NCBI RefSeq assembly: GCF_014773365.1
Contig: NZ_JACWUN010000005.1
Location: 62,001 to 126,000 of the forward strand
From: Pelovirga terrestris
Lineage (GTDB): Bacteria > Desulfobacterota > Desulfuromonadia > Desulfuromonadales > Geopsychrobacteraceae
DNA: 64,000 bases
Direction: 5' to 3'
A program made the position numbers and the translations under genes. A model generated the notes under the pieces. The model had not been told where the DNA came from and ran no database searches. It saw only the letters and a program-made list of their open reading frames with translations. Positions 1 through 11,082 of this stretch are shown here, piece by piece (position 1 is the first letter of the stretch; each line of letters starts with the position of its first letter).

Positions 1-147
1 CGGATAGGCGACCAGCCCATTTTTGTAACGGGTCACTACCAGGCCGTCACTATCATAATCCTGACGCAGTTCATCCCTGAACGGGGCCGGAATACTGACC
101 CGCCCTTTGAGATCGATACTGACATTGAACTCGCCGGAAAACCTCAC
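1..147 (-). CDS. mraZ: MraZ transcriptional regulator, 5' part only
   Basis: The first 49 codons read from a GTG at 147 and begin MRFSGEF, followed by a motif of the type DLKGRVSIPAPFR. This is the SpoVT/AbrB-like DNA-binding fold of MraZ, the repressor that usually heads the division and cell-wall (dcw) cluster. The ATG two bases upstream runs straight into TGA, so GTG is the start. The gene leaves the window on the left, and the rest of the dcw cluster probably lies there. A sigma-70-like promoter and three evenly spaced repeats lie just upstream, as expected for autoregulation. The identity is confident although two thirds of the protein is missing. Confidence 0.93.
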   Translation of the reverse strand, partial: MRFSGEFNVSIDLKGRVSIPAPFRDELRQDYDSDGLVVTRYKNGLVAYP

Positions 148-148
148 A

Positions 149-174
149 TGACACCTCTTGACACTATTTGACAC
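149..174 (-). promoter_or_regulatory. three 10-bp-spaced GTGTCA repeats, probable MraZ operator
   Basis: On the plus strand TGACAC occurs at 149-154, 159-164 and 169-174, exactly 10 bp apart; on the mraZ strand this reads GTGTCA three times. The repeats lie between the promoter and the mraZ start, and the last abuts the GTG codon. MraZ proteins are known to bind short direct repeats with one-helical-turn spacing in their own leader, so position, number and spacing all fit an autoregulatory operator. The repeat sequence differs from the TGGGN boxes of E. coli. Confidence 0.75.
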
Positions 175-185
175 CAAGTTTAGAA

Positions 186-214
186 AATATAGCGGTGGGC
201 TCATGAAGTGTCAA
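186..214 (-). promoter_or_regulatory. sigma-70-type promoter of mraZ
   Basis: On the minus strand a perfect TTGACA (214-209) is followed by a 17-bp spacer and TATATT (191-186). The predicted start, near 180, lies just before the three repeats. A further GTGTCA on the plus strand (208-213) overlaps the -35 box in the opposite orientation to the operator repeats. Confidence 0.75.
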
Positions 215-342
215 GGGAAAATCTGTCTGCAGGGGGTCTGAGAAAAAAAGAAAAGTATTGCTAAGACAAGGACTTGGGACAACCGGCGGGCAAAAGCCCG
301 GAAGCAGGAGGGAACTAGCTAATTTCTATGGACTATTGGTTG

Positions 343-1605
343 TCATGAAGGCTTCTCTAATGGCGACACAAGAAAAATTTCAATTTCTTCTATTCTTCTT
401 TCTTCCATCCGCCTGACGCGAAAGCGGATCCCTCCCTCATCAAAGGTGTCACCTTCGCTGGGAATGCTGCCACTGAGTTGAAAAATATGACCAGCCAGGG
501 TAGTGACCTGCTCCTCGGGAAGTTCCAGACCCAGACGTTTATTGACTTCACGCAAAGGCATGGCGGCATCAATCAGGTAATGGCCCGGGGCCAATTCTCT
601 GAATTCAACTTCGGCAATGTCGTATTCATCATTGATGTCGCCAATGACCTCTTCCACCACATCCTCAAGGGTGACGATCCCCTCCATGCCGCCATATTCG
701 TCAACAACGATGGCCAGATGTTCGCGCATTTTCAGAAAATTCTGCAACAGCACGCCAATGCGTTTTGACTCCGGGACATAGTAGGGCTTGCGACAGGCAC
801 TCTCGAAGGAAAAATCAGCTGGATTCTGACTATAGGCCAGAACATTTTTCGAATGCAGCACCCCGACAATATTGTCGAGATTTTCGTGATACACAGGGAA
901 ACGGGAATGCCGGGCCTGCCGTACCACCTCCAGGACCTCTTCAAACGATGCCGTTGCATCGATCCCAACAACTTCTGTGCGCGGAATCATGACATCGCGC
1001 ACCCGGGTTTCGGTCAGTTCGAAAACTCCGTGCAGCATCCGCCGCTGCTCAGCGGCAACCACACCCGACTCTTCACCCGCCTCAATCAAGGCCTTGATGC
1101 CATCCTCTGAAACCTGTAGCCCTTCGGCCTGGTGCTTGCGCAAAAAACCGGTCAACAGCCTTGAAGTACCTGCGACCACCCGAATAACCGGAGCCATAAC
1201 AAACAGAAACCCCCGCATCGGTCGCAACACGATAAAGGAAAATCGTTCCGGATACTGGGCCGCCAACGTTTTAGGGCAGACCTCGGAAAAAATCAGCAAA
1301 ATTGGGGTCAGAATCAGGACAGTCAACCACTCCCCCTGCTCACCGAAAAGACTGACAAACAATCCGGCAGCAATAACCGACGTGGCAATGTTAACCAGAT
1401 TATTGCCAATCAACACACCACTTAAGGTACGATCAGGGTTATCGACGAGTCCAGCCAGCTTATCTGCACCCGGATGCTGCTTTTGCTGCAACAACCGTAG
1501 CCGTAAGCGATCGAGGGAGGTAAAAGCGGTTTCGGAACCGGAAAAAAAGCCGGACAGCAGCAACAGAAAAAACAGCGCCAGAATGCGCCAGGTTGTTTCA
1601 TCCAT
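343..1605 (-). CDS. CorC/HlyC-family membrane protein with CNNM, paired CBS and CorC domains
   Basis: This 420-residue protein starts with membrane segments of the CNNM (DUF21) type, with the signature SGFFSGSETAF around residue 20. A CBS pair follows at about 200-325 (motifs VRDVMIPRT and VVDEYGGMEGIVTLEDVVEE), then a C-terminal CorC_HlyC domain at about 335-415. The family includes magnesium/cobalt efflux or magnesium-homeostasis proteins; the older name haemolysin is misleading. The length is normal for the family. It is divergent from ligA across 137 bp and appears monocistronic. The transported ion cannot be read from the sequence. Confidence 0.88.
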   Translation of the reverse strand: MDETTWRILALFFLLLLSGFFSGSETAFTSLDRLRLRLLQQKQHPGADKLAGLVDNPDRTLSGVLIGNNLVNIATSVIAAGLFVSLFGEQGEWLTVLILTPILLIFSEVCPKTLAAQYPERFSFIVLRPMRGFLFVMAPVIRVVAGTSRLLTGFLRKHQAEGLQVSEDGIKALIEAGEESGVVAAEQRRMLHGVFELTETRVRDVMIPRTEVVGIDATASFEEVLEVVRQARHSRFPVYHENLDNIVGVLHSKNVLAYSQNPADFSFESACRKPYYVPESKRIGVLLQNFLKMREHLAIVVDEYGGMEGIVTLEDVVEEVIGDINDEYDIAEVEFRELAPGHYLIDAAMPLREVNKRLGLELPEEQVTTLAGHIFQLSGSIPSEGDTFDEGGIRFRVRRMEERRIEEIEIFLVSPLEKPS

Positions 1606-1709
1606 TGAAAGGTATCCTCAGTCTTTGCATTGCACCGTTACCCAGCTCCTTAGAACAGGAGAAGTTCTTGCATTAGTTGTGTTGAATCCGCATGATATGG
1701 ATGAAATAA

Positions 1710-4045
<2,336 letters not shown>

Positions 4046-4080
4046 ATCGCTGAGCTTGCTTTCGCAGGAAAGGATTCACC

Positions 4081-5079
4081 ATGAATCATCTGCTTAATCT
4101 GCGCCGAGTTAACACCTGGCGAAACATCATCCAGTGGGGGTTTTTCCTTTGGATATTGTACCTCGGTATCCGCTTGGGGATATTTGTCCGCCATTTTGAA
4201 ACAGCTGGGGCAACTCCTTTTGTCTCCCGCCCCCCGGGAGTTGAGGGTTTCCTGCCGATCGGGGCGTTAATGAGCCTGAAACATTGGGTGATGAACGGCA
4301 TCATCGATACGATTCATCCCGCGGCACTGGTTCTCTTTATTACCTTCATGGCGATGAGTCTGTTGGCAAAAAAATCATTCTGTTCCTGGTTGTGTCCGGT
4401 CGGCACCCTGTCGGAGGGCCTGTGGAAAGCCGGACAACGCTTTTTGGGGCGGAATTTTCAGCTCTTAAGCTGGCTGGATATTCCTTTGCGCGGACTCAAA
4501 TACCTGTTATTTTTCTTTTTCGCCAAAACCATCCTCTACGACATGCCGGCCCAGGCCATCAGCGGCTTTATGCGAGCCCCGTACTGGGCCACCAGTGATA
4601 TCAAGATGCTTTATTTTTTCAAACAGATGTCCATCACTGCTGCAGCTGTTATCCTCGTTCTGTGCGCTTTGTCACTGCTTTATAAAAATTTCTGGTGCCG
4701 CTATCTCTGTCCTTACGGTGCCCTTCTCGGGCTACTCAGCATAGTCAGTCCGATGAAAATCAGGCGGGATGAGGCTCAATGTAACAATTGCGCTAAATGC
4801 GCCCGGCATTGCCCCTCATCCTTACCGGTACACCAAAAAAAAACCATCCACAGTCCGGAATGTATCGGTTGTGTCAGCTGCGTCGAAAGCTGTCCGACAA
4901 ACGCCCTGGCCATGTCGCTGCCACGACTGAAGAAGCCCCTGCCACTATGGGTGTTCCCGTTACTCGCCATGGGGATCTATGCCGGAGGAGTCACTTTCGG
5001 CATGATCTCCGGGAACTGGCAGACCTCTCTGACCTATGGGGATTATCAGCTACTGATACCGCTGATTAACAAAATCTGA
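4081..5079 (+). CDS. NapH/NosR-like membrane polyferredoxin
   Basis: The 332-residue protein has an N-terminal membrane helix, several further helices, and two membrane-proximal motifs of the CxxxCP type (CSWLCPVG and CRYLCPYG). A soluble domain with two classic 4Fe-4S sites follows (CNNCAKCARHCP and CIGCVSCVESCP), then a final helix. This architecture is that of the NapH/YccM/NosR family, which passes electrons from quinol or ferredoxin to periplasmic partners. No partner reductase is adjacent, so the electron acceptor is unknown. It lies 35 bp after the acylphosphatase and may be its operon mate. An Fe-S electron carrier is certain; the role is open. Confidence 0.85.
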   Translation: MNHLLNLRRVNTWRNIIQWGFFLWILYLGIRLGIFVRHFETAGATPFVSRPPGVEGFLPIGALMSLKHWVMNGIIDTIHPAALVLFITFMAMSLLAKKSFCSWLCPVGTLSEGLWKAGQRFLGRNFQLLSWLDIPLRGLKYLLFFFFAKTILYDMPAQAISGFMRAPYWATSDIKMLYFFKQMSITAAAVILVLCALSLLYKNFWCRYLCPYGALLGLLSIVSPMKIRRDEAQCNNCAKCARHCPSSLPVHQKKTIHSPECIGCVSCVESCPTNALAMSLPRLKKPLPLWVFPLLAMGIYAGGVTFGMISGNWQTSLTYGDYQLLIPLINKI

Positions 5080-5122
5080 CGATATACTTCATCGGGAAGA
5101 TTTCGCACAGTCAACATAGCCA

Positions 5123-5959
5123 TCAGTCCTTCTTCCGCAACGCCAGCGACTCCCGATACACCTCGCTGCCGGCGACTCCCTGATCGCGCGCAACCTGCTT
5201 GACGATTTCTTTCCAGCTTAACCTGGTGGTCTGGCGCAGGTGGAGTAACTGCTCGCTTATCGTCATCGCCGGTGCCAGCGGGGGAGCTGGCCCCAGCATG
5301 ATAACCAACTCGCCCTTGATGCTGTCCCGTTCGGAAAAACTGCTCAGTGCTTCTGCTGCCATGCCGGCAAACAGTTCTTCATGGCGCTTGGTCAATTCAC
5401 GGGCAATAGCAACCCGACAGTCACTGCCACAGATGTCAACAATATCAGCCAGGGTTGCCAGCAAACGGTGGGGTGCTTCATACATGACCTGGGTTGCCGT
5501 TTCATCACGACAGCGTTGCAACATAGTGCGTCTGGCCTGGGTTTTGGCCGGCAGAAATCCGAGAAAACGAAATCCTTCCGTCGGCAATCCGGCAATCGAC
5601 AAGCCGGCGATGACCGCAGAGGGGCCGGGTATGGCAACGACCGGAACGTCCTCATGATGACAGCGCTGTACCAATTGATAACCGGGATCGGCAATGCAGG
5701 GGGTTCCAGCATCGCTGATCAGAGCAATGTTCTCGCCACCTTGCAGACGCACCAGAAGTTGCTCGGAACGCCCTTTTTCATTGTGATCATGATATGAAAT
5801 CAGCCGCGTGCTGATTCCGTAGTGGTTCAGCAATTTGCGACTGTGGCGGGTATCCTCAGCAGCAATCAGGGCGACTTCACCCAGAACCCGCACCGCCCGA
5901 TAGGTCATGTCCTCAAGATTGCCGATCGGTGTAGCCACGACATAGAGGATACCTGTCAC
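5123..5959 (-). CDS. rsmI: 16S rRNA (cytidine(1402)-2'-O)-methyltransferase
   Basis: RsmI methylates C1402 in the ribosomal decoding centre. The tetrapyrrole-methylase fold is seen in [13 protein letters not shown] at the N terminus, AEDTRHSR, and [12 protein letters not shown], the family signature. I chose GTG at 5959 because it overlaps the nadE stop as GTGA and begins [13 protein letters not shown] as homologues do; an ATG nine codons upstream would add an unusual tail inside nadE. The product is 278 residues, a normal length. It is the last gene of the rnhB-yraN-nadE-rsmI run. Confidence 0.95.
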   Translation of the reverse strand: MTGILYVVATPIGNLEDMTYRAVRVLGEVALIAAEDTRHSRKLLNHYGISTRLISYHDHNEKGRSEQLLVRLQGGENIALISDAGTPCIADPGYQLVQRCHHEDVPVVAIPGPSAVIAGLSIAGLPTEGFRFLGFLPAKTQARRTMLQRCRDETATQVMYEAPHRLLATLADIVDICGSDCRVAIARELTKRHEELFAGMAAEALSSFSERDSIKGELVIMLGPAPPLAPAMTISEQLLHLRQTTRLSWKEIVKQVARDQGVAGSEVYRESLALRKKD

Positions 5960-7923
5960 TGTAGCTGCTCCAGTTGAGCAAGCCACAAAGCTGCCGCTGC
6001 ATCGCTCGGCATGCGCCAGTCCCCGCGCGGTGACAGGGCAACAGTACCGACCTTGGGACCATCGGGCAGACAGGAACGTTTGAACTGCTGACTAAAAAAG
6101 CGCCGATAAAACTGTTTTAACCAGTCGATCAATTGGGAACGCGAATATTCTTCAACGAAAGCCTGCTCGGCCAACATCAGCACCTTCTGCGGCGAAAAGT
6201 GCATCCTGACCACCTGGTAAAGAAAAAAATCGTGCACCAGGTAGGGGCCAATCACCTGCTCCGTCAACTGCTCAATTTCACCATCAGCGCTCGGGGGCAA
6301 CAACTCGGGGGAAATGGGGGTAGCGCAAACATCACCCAACACGGTCGACGTCTCACCACTGAACTCCTCATCGGCGCACCATTGCACCAGATAACGTACC
6401 AGGGTTTTCGGCACCCCGCCGTTGACCGCGTACATGGACATATGATCACCATTGTAGGTACACCACCCCAGAGCCAATTCCGACAGATCGCCGGTGCCGA
6501 TGACCAGGCCGGAAACCTGGTTGGCAATATCCATCAGAATCTGGGTACGCTCGCGCGCCTGACTGTTTTCGTAGGTCACGTCGTGAACCTTGGGATCATG
6601 ACCGATATCACGAAAATGCTGCTCAACGGCGGCATCAATGGGGATCACCCGTAGCGTCACGCCCAACTCTTCGGCAAGCCGTTGCGCATTTGATCGGGTC
6701 CGGCTGGTGGTGCCAAAGCCGGGCATGGTGACGGCGACAATCCCGGTCCGCGGTAACCCGGCGAGGTCAAAGGTTTTGACCGTCACCAACAGCGCCAGGG
6801 TGGAATCAAGGCCGCCGGATATGCCGATGACAACGGCTCTGGATCCGGTATGACGCAGGCGCCTGACCAACCCGCCGGTCTGGATCTGAAAAATTTCGTG
6901 ACAACGTTCCCTGCGCTCGGCAAGGTCGGGCGGAACGAAGGGCGTTCGTGCCAATGGTCGTAACAGCCCGGAGATGGGATGTCGATGCAAGGGAACGGAT
7001 ATCACCCGGGAGGGACCTTCAGGAGCACTTTCAGCAAAGGGACGATTGCGCTGACGCTCACTTTGCAGTCGGGCAACATCAAGATCGGCAACCGCCAGCT
7101 GACTTTCAAAGGAAAAGCGCTCGGTTTCGGCAAATATCTGGCCATTTTCAGCGATCAGGGAGTGTCCGGGGAAAACCAGATCGGTGCTTGACTCCCCCGG
7201 TCCGGAACCGGCGTAGACATAGGCGGCCAGACACCGCGCCGACTGTGAGGCCACCAGGTTACGGCGATACTCAAATTTACCAAGAATTTCTGGGCTCGCT
7301 GAGAGGTTCAACAGCAAACTGGCCCCGGCCAGGGCCTGAGAGCCGCTGGGAGGCTGTACCGCCCACAGATCTTCGCACAGCTCGATACCGATCATCATCT
7401 GCGGATCATCCGCCGCAGCAAACAGCAGATCAGTACCAAAGGGGATATCAACACCCCGCAGGGTGACGGTTGACCAATTGGCATCGCGCGCCGAAGAGAA
7501 CCAGCGTTGCTCGTAAAACTCACCGGTATTAGGCAAATGGGTCTTGGGCACCAGACCATGAACGATGCCGGCGCTGATCAGCGCAGCACAATTAAACAAT
7601 CGCCCCGCAACCGCCAGGGGCAATCCGACCACAATGGCGATATCGGTGGTTGTCGTCCATTTTCCCAGGGCAAATAGCACCTCAACTACCCGCCGTTGTA
7701 ACAGCTCCTGAAAAAACAGATCCCCACAACTGTAACCGGTCAGGCAAAGCTCAGGAAAAACCACCAGAGAACAAGATTGTTCAGCAGCCCGTTGGGCCAG
7801 GTTGCAGATTTCACCAAGGTTTGCATCAGGATCAGCCAGATGGAGTTGCGGCGTTGCCGCAGCAACGCGAACGAGGCCATACGGGATGGGATCAATTGCC
7901 GTAGCGGTTGCTTTGTTGGTCAT
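5956..7923 (-). CDS. nadE: glutamine-hydrolysing NAD+ synthetase
   Basis: The enzyme amidates nicotinic acid adenine dinucleotide to NAD+. The N-terminal nitrilase-type glutaminase domain shows its Glu-Lys-Cys triad in [21 protein letters not shown] and GIELCEDLW. The C-terminal synthetase domain carries the ATP-pyrophosphatase loop [11 protein letters not shown]. About 655 residues fits the two-domain class. I start at ATG 7923 because AAGGAG lies nine bases upstream; an ATG at 7953 is also in frame but has no such site. It overlaps rsmI by four bases. Confidence 0.96.
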   Translation of the reverse strand: MTNKATATAIDPIPYGLVRVAAATPQLHLADPDANLGEICNLAQRAAEQSCSLVVFPELCLTGYSCGDLFFQELLQRRVVEVLFALGKWTTTTDIAIVVGLPLAVAGRLFNCAALISAGIVHGLVPKTHLPNTGEFYEQRWFSSARDANWSTVTLRGVDIPFGTDLLFAAADDPQMMIGIELCEDLWAVQPPSGSQALAGASLLLNLSASPEILGKFEYRRNLVASQSARCLAAYVYAGSGPGESSTDLVFPGHSLIAENGQIFAETERFSFESQLAVADLDVARLQSERQRNRPFAESAPEGPSRVISVPLHRHPISGLLRPLARTPFVPPDLAERRERCHEIFQIQTGGLVRRLRHTGSRAVVIGISGGLDSTLALLVTVKTFDLAGLPRTGIVAVTMPGFGTTSRTRSNAQRLAEELGVTLRVIPIDAAVEQHFRDIGHDPKVHDVTYENSQARERTQILMDIANQVSGLVIGTGDLSELALGWCTYNGDHMSMYAVNGGVPKTLVRYLVQWCADEEFSGETSTVLGDVCATPISPELLPPSADGEIEQLTEQVIGPYLVHDFFLYQVVRMHFSPQKVLMLAEQAFVEEYSRSQLIDWLKQFYRRFFSQQFKRSCLPDGPKVGTVALSPRGDWRMPSDAAAALWLAQLEQLQ

Positions 7924-7952
7924 TGACGACATCTCCTTAGCGAATAAAATCA

Positions 7953-8324
7953 TCAGCCGGCGAGGGTAAAGGCATTCTGGATATGATTAATTTCCGGCAT
8001 CTGCCCTGGACGCACCAGAATCGCAATCACATCAAAGCGCGGATGATGGCGTGAACCCCCCGGCCGCTTAAGGTACCACTGGGCACTGCGAATCAACTGA
8101 CGTTGTTTATGTGCTCCAACCGCATCCTGCGGCAATCCAAACAGGGTACTGCGCCGGGTTTTCACCTCGACAAAAATCAGGTCGTGATGTTTCTTTGCAA
8201 TGATATCAATTTCCCCCAGAGGACAGCGAAAATTTCGCTCCAGCAAAGTATAGCCCTGTTCACGCAAATAGGCAGCGGCCATCTCTTCACCATAGGCTCC
8301 CAGAGCGAGGCGGTTCTCAGTCAC
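7953..8324 (-). CDS. yraN: YraN/UPF0102 family nuclease-like protein
   Basis: This 123-residue protein has the restriction-endonuclease-like core of the UPF0102 family: GxxGE at the N terminus ([13 protein letters not shown]) and the acidic/lysine motif GEIDIIAKK followed by LIFVEVKTR. The family is widespread and often sits next to rnhB, as here. The biological role is unsettled; nuclease activity or a link to DNA uptake has been proposed. It starts with GTG overlapping the rnhB stop (GTGA), so it is translationally coupled to rnhB. Confidence 0.92.
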   Translation of the reverse strand: MTENRLALGAYGEEMAAAYLREQGYTLLERNFRCPLGEIDIIAKKHHDLIFVEVKTRRSTLFGLPQDAVGAHKQRQLIRSAQWYLKRPGGSRHHPRFDVIAILVRPGQMPEINHIQNAFTLAG

Positions 8325-8959
8325 CTGAGGTGTTCCTTGACGCCAGCGAAGGTTTTACGATGAAGAGCGGACGGTCCGATCTCAGCAATAGCGGCCCGGT
8401 GTTGCAGCGTTCCGTAACCCTTATGGGTAGCAAAACCGTAAGCAGGCAACTGGCGATGGTATCTGAGCATGATCCGGTCACGAATCACCTTGGCAACGAC
8501 TGAGGCCGCGGCAATAGAAAGGGAGCGACTGTCTCCTTGTTTGATACATTGTTGTGAAAGGTTCAAGGGAACGGCAGTAATGCCATCAATCAACAAGTGA
8601 TCAGGATCCTGAGCCAGGCGGCCAATCGCACGAGTCATGGCCAGCAATGTCGCCTGGAGAATGTTCAGACGATCAATTTCCCGGGTTGATGCGACACCAA
8701 TACCGACGGCTCGTGCCTGTTGGCAGATTTCCGGATAAAGGATCTGGCGCCGGCGTTCACTGAGTTTTTTGGAATCGGTCAAACCGGGCAGGGAAAAATA
8801 TTCAGGCAGAATGACTGCGGCTGCAACCACCGGACCGGCCAGAGGTCCACGCCCGGCTTCATCAATCCCGGCTACGGATTGAAAACCGCGTTGCCGCGCC
8901 TGCTCCTCGAATTCCAGAAACGTGGGCGGTGGGGCGTCGAACAAAGGTAAAGGTGTCAT
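8321..8959 (-). CDS. rnhB: ribonuclease HII
   Basis: RNase HII removes ribonucleotides and RNA from RNA-DNA hybrids. The 212-residue protein has the signature GIDEAGRGPLAGPVVAAAV with the first two catalytic acidic residues near 33-34, the DSKKLSE motif, and a further acidic site in LLIDG. The length is normal. It heads the rnhB-yraN-nadE-rsmI run and is separated from rplS by a strong terminator, so it probably relies on read-through or its own promoter. Confidence 0.97.
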   Translation of the reverse strand: MTPLPLFDAPPPTFLEFEEQARQRGFQSVAGIDEAGRGPLAGPVVAAAVILPEYFSLPGLTDSKKLSERRRQILYPEICQQARAVGIGVASTREIDRLNILQATLLAMTRAIGRLAQDPDHLLIDGITAVPLNLSQQCIKQGDSRSLSIAAASVVAKVIRDRIMLRYHRQLPAYGFATHKGYGTLQHRAAIAEIGPSALHRKTFAGVKEHLR

Positions 8960-8976
8960 GCTGTCGCCACCTTCAT

Positions 8977-9010
8977 TAAAAAAGCCCCCAGCTTTGAATA
9001 CTGAGGGCTT
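8977..9010 (-). terminator. intrinsic terminator after rplS
   Basis: On the minus strand AAGCCCTCAG pairs with CTGGGGGCTT (10 bp, one G-U) around a 9-base loop, followed by six T residues. It lies between the rplS stop and the rnhB start and ends the ffh-rplS transcript, or attenuates it before rnhB. Confidence 0.85.
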
Positions 9011-9030
9011 CTCGTTCGGTTGAGGAGGGA

Positions 9031-9378
9031 TTAAGCGGTGCGCTTTTCCGCAATCCGGGCAGCCTTACCGCGCAGGTTGCGCAGATAGTACAATTTGGCG
9101 CGACGAACCTTGCCAACCCGCACCAGATCGACTCTTTCAATACTCGGTGAATGGAGCGGGAAGATTCTTTCAACGCCGACCGTGCCCGAGATCTTACGCA
9201 CGGTATAGGACGAACCAAGACCGCTGTTGACCCGCTTGATGCAGATACCCTCAAAAACCTGAATCCGCTGTTTGTCCCCCTCAGTGATTTTAACGTGAAC
9301 CTTGAGGGTATCACCTGCCTTAAAATGGGGGACGTCCTTACGGAGTTGTTCTTGCTCTAATCTATCGATGATGTTCAT
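9031..9378 (-). CDS. rplS: 50S ribosomal protein L19
   Basis: A 115-residue protein beginning [12 protein letters not shown], with the L19 signatures [13 protein letters not shown] and the conserved C-terminal [15 protein letters not shown]. It sits at the 30S-50S interface. It has a strong AGGAGG site before the ATG. It is the last gene before a terminator in the ffh-rpsP-rimM-trmD-rplS group, the usual bacterial order. Confidence 0.98.
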   Translation of the reverse strand: MNIIDRLEQEQLRKDVPHFKAGDTLKVHVKITEGDKQRIQVFEGICIKRVNSGLGSSYTVRKISGTVGVERIFPLHSPSIERVDLVRVGKVRRAKLYYLRNLRGKAARIAEKRTA

Positions 9379-9434
9379 GCCTTATCCTCCTGAAAAAAAT
9401 GATTCTATCCTTGTCTTTCGACCGTATTTGTTTA

Positions 9435-10175
9435 TTAAGACCCGTCAGTGACGCCACGCAGCTCCTCGAGAATACGGCGATCATCACCACTAAGGTCGGC
9501 CTTTTCCAGCAAATCGGGGCGGCGCTGCAAGGTGCGCAACAACTGCTGTTCGCGACGCCAGGCGTCGATCCGACCGTGATCACCTGAAAGCAATACCTCC
9601 GGCACAGCAACACCGTTAAATATCGGTGGTCTGGTATACTGGGGATATTCCAGCAGGCCATCGGAGAAAGAATCGCTTGTGACGCTGTCCGCCGAGCCCA
9701 GAACCCCAGGCAGATGTCGGGCGATGGCATCTATCATCACCAGCGCCGGCAATTCACCACCGGTCAACACAAAGTCACCAATGGAAAATTCTTCATCCAC
9801 CAGCGTAGTACGAACCCGTTCATCGAACCCGGCATAACGTCCACACAGAAAGATGAGCCCCTCTGCAGTCGCCAGGCGCTGAGCATGGTGCTGATCAAAA
9901 GGGACTCCCTGGGGAGACATTAGCAGCACCCGAGCGGCAGGGGTACGCTGCTTGAGTGCTGTCACCGCGCGACACAGGGGCTCGGGTTTAAGCACCATCC
10001 CGTCGCCACCGCCATAGGGAGCATCATCGCAGGAAAGATGCTTGCCTTCGGCCCAGTGGCGCAGGTTGTGGGTTTCAACCTCAATCAATCCCTGTTTGAT
10101 AGCACGACCAAGGATGCTCTCACGCAGGGGCGCCTCGAGCATTTCCGGAAACAGGGTAACAACATGAAAAATCAT
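9435..10175 (-). CDS. trmD: tRNA (guanine(37)-N1)-methyltransferase
   Basis: TrmD methylates G37 next to the anticodon and prevents +1 frameshifting. The 246-residue protein starts MIFHVVTLFPEML and has the SPOUT trefoil-knot region with CGRYAGFDERV and SIGDFVLTGGELPALVMID. The catalytic aspartate region ENxQYTRP is represented by EYPQYTRPP. Its ATG overlaps the rimM stop by four bases, so the two are coupled. Confidence 0.98.
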   Translation of the reverse strand: MIFHVVTLFPEMLEAPLRESILGRAIKQGLIEVETHNLRHWAEGKHLSCDDAPYGGGDGMVLKPEPLCRAVTALKQRTPAARVLLMSPQGVPFDQHHAQRLATAEGLIFLCGRYAGFDERVRTTLVDEEFSIGDFVLTGGELPALVMIDAIARHLPGVLGSADSVTSDSFSDGLLEYPQYTRPPIFNGVAVPEVLLSGDHGRIDAWRREQQLLRTLQRRPDLLEKADLSGDDRRILEELRGVTDGS

Positions 10176-10723
10176 TCTGGTTCCGGCACCAGCCCGGCGG
10201 GCAGGTCGACCTCGATACTGTTCTGCTTAAGGTCTATCTCCACAATAAATTCTTTTACTGCCGGGATCAGGACTTCGCCGTACCCACCCTCAACCACATA
10301 GGTGTCATGAGCAGCGGTGGTAAACATTCTGACGAGGCGTCCAAGGTCACCATAGTGCCGGTCAATGACTTGCAACCCCACCAGTTCATCCCAGTAATAT
10401 TCATCCTCGTCCAGCTCCGGCAGAGCTGACTCCGGAATCTTTACCTTGCTACCGACCAACGGCTCGGCCAGGGCAATAGCTTCATAGCCCTTCAACCGCA
10501 ACAACACGACCCCCTTGTGCGGGGTCTGACGAATAACCTGAGCAACAACAAGACCATGACCGGGTGTTTCCAGCGCAATCTCGGCTAGCGCCAACAGCAC
10601 ATCCGGATCACCTGAGTGGCAGCGCACTTTGAGGTCACCACGCAGGCCATGAGTGCCGACAACGTCGGCAACATGGATCAGAGCCGCGTAATCACCCTGT
10701 TGATGTCCTGAACCAGTCAGCAT
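10172..10723 (-). CDS. rimM: ribosome maturation factor RimM
   Basis: RimM assists assembly of the 30S head by binding S19. The 183-residue product has the N-terminal barrel (VGTHGLRGDLKV) and a C-terminal PRC-barrel (DEYYWDELVGLQVID, then VLIPAVKEFIVEIDL). The first dozen residues before the conserved domain are not typical, but GGAG precedes this ATG. It lies 31 bp after rpsP and overlaps trmD. The small KH-domain gene often found between rpsP and rimM is missing here. Confidence 0.95.
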   Translation of the reverse strand: MLTGSGHQQGDYAALIHVADVVGTHGLRGDLKVRCHSGDPDVLLALAEIALETPGHGLVVAQVIRQTPHKGVVLLRLKGYEAIALAEPLVGSKVKIPESALPELDEDEYYWDELVGLQVIDRHYGDLGRLVRMFTTAAHDTYVVEGGYGEVLIPAVKEFIVEIDLKQNSIEVDLPAGLVPEPE

Positions 10724-10754
10724 GCCACTCCACCATCAGTATCGGCAGACGTGA

Positions 10755-11030
10755 TCAGGCTTGCGCCGCTGACTGACCCTTGAACTTAGCCCAGACCCCG
10801 GAAAGACGCAACAACCTGCGCACTGTATCGGTCGGCTGAGCACCCTTTTGCAACCACTCAAGGGCACGATCATCCTTGAAGTCAACCAGAGAATTCTCCA
10901 GGCGCGGGTTATACTGCCCTAATGCTTCAATAAACCGGCCGTCCCGTGGGAAACGCTCATCGGCTACAACAACCCGATAAACTGGTTTTTTCTTGGCGCC
11001 ACCGCGGGCGAGCCTGATTTTTACTGCCAT
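10755..11030 (-). CDS. rpsP: 30S ribosomal protein S16
   Basis: A 91-residue protein starting [16 protein letters not shown], with [18 protein letters not shown], the canonical S16 opening. It ends in a short alanine-rich tail. It lies 52 bp after ffh and 31 bp before rimM in the conserved ffh-rpsP-rimM-trmD-rplS order. Confidence 0.98.
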   Translation of the reverse strand: MAVKIRLARGGAKKKPVYRVVVADERFPRDGRFIEALGQYNPRLENSLVDFKDDRALEWLQKGAQPTDTVRRLLRLSGVWAKFKGQSAAQA

Positions 11031-11082
11031 GCTGTCTGTCCTCCTGGGGTTTCACATGAATTATTGGCGGTAGATAAACTAT

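Noticed and set aside
287-302. Hairpin CGGGC-AAAA-GCCCG near the CorC-like gene end
   Set aside because: Only a five-base stem with no T tract on either strand.
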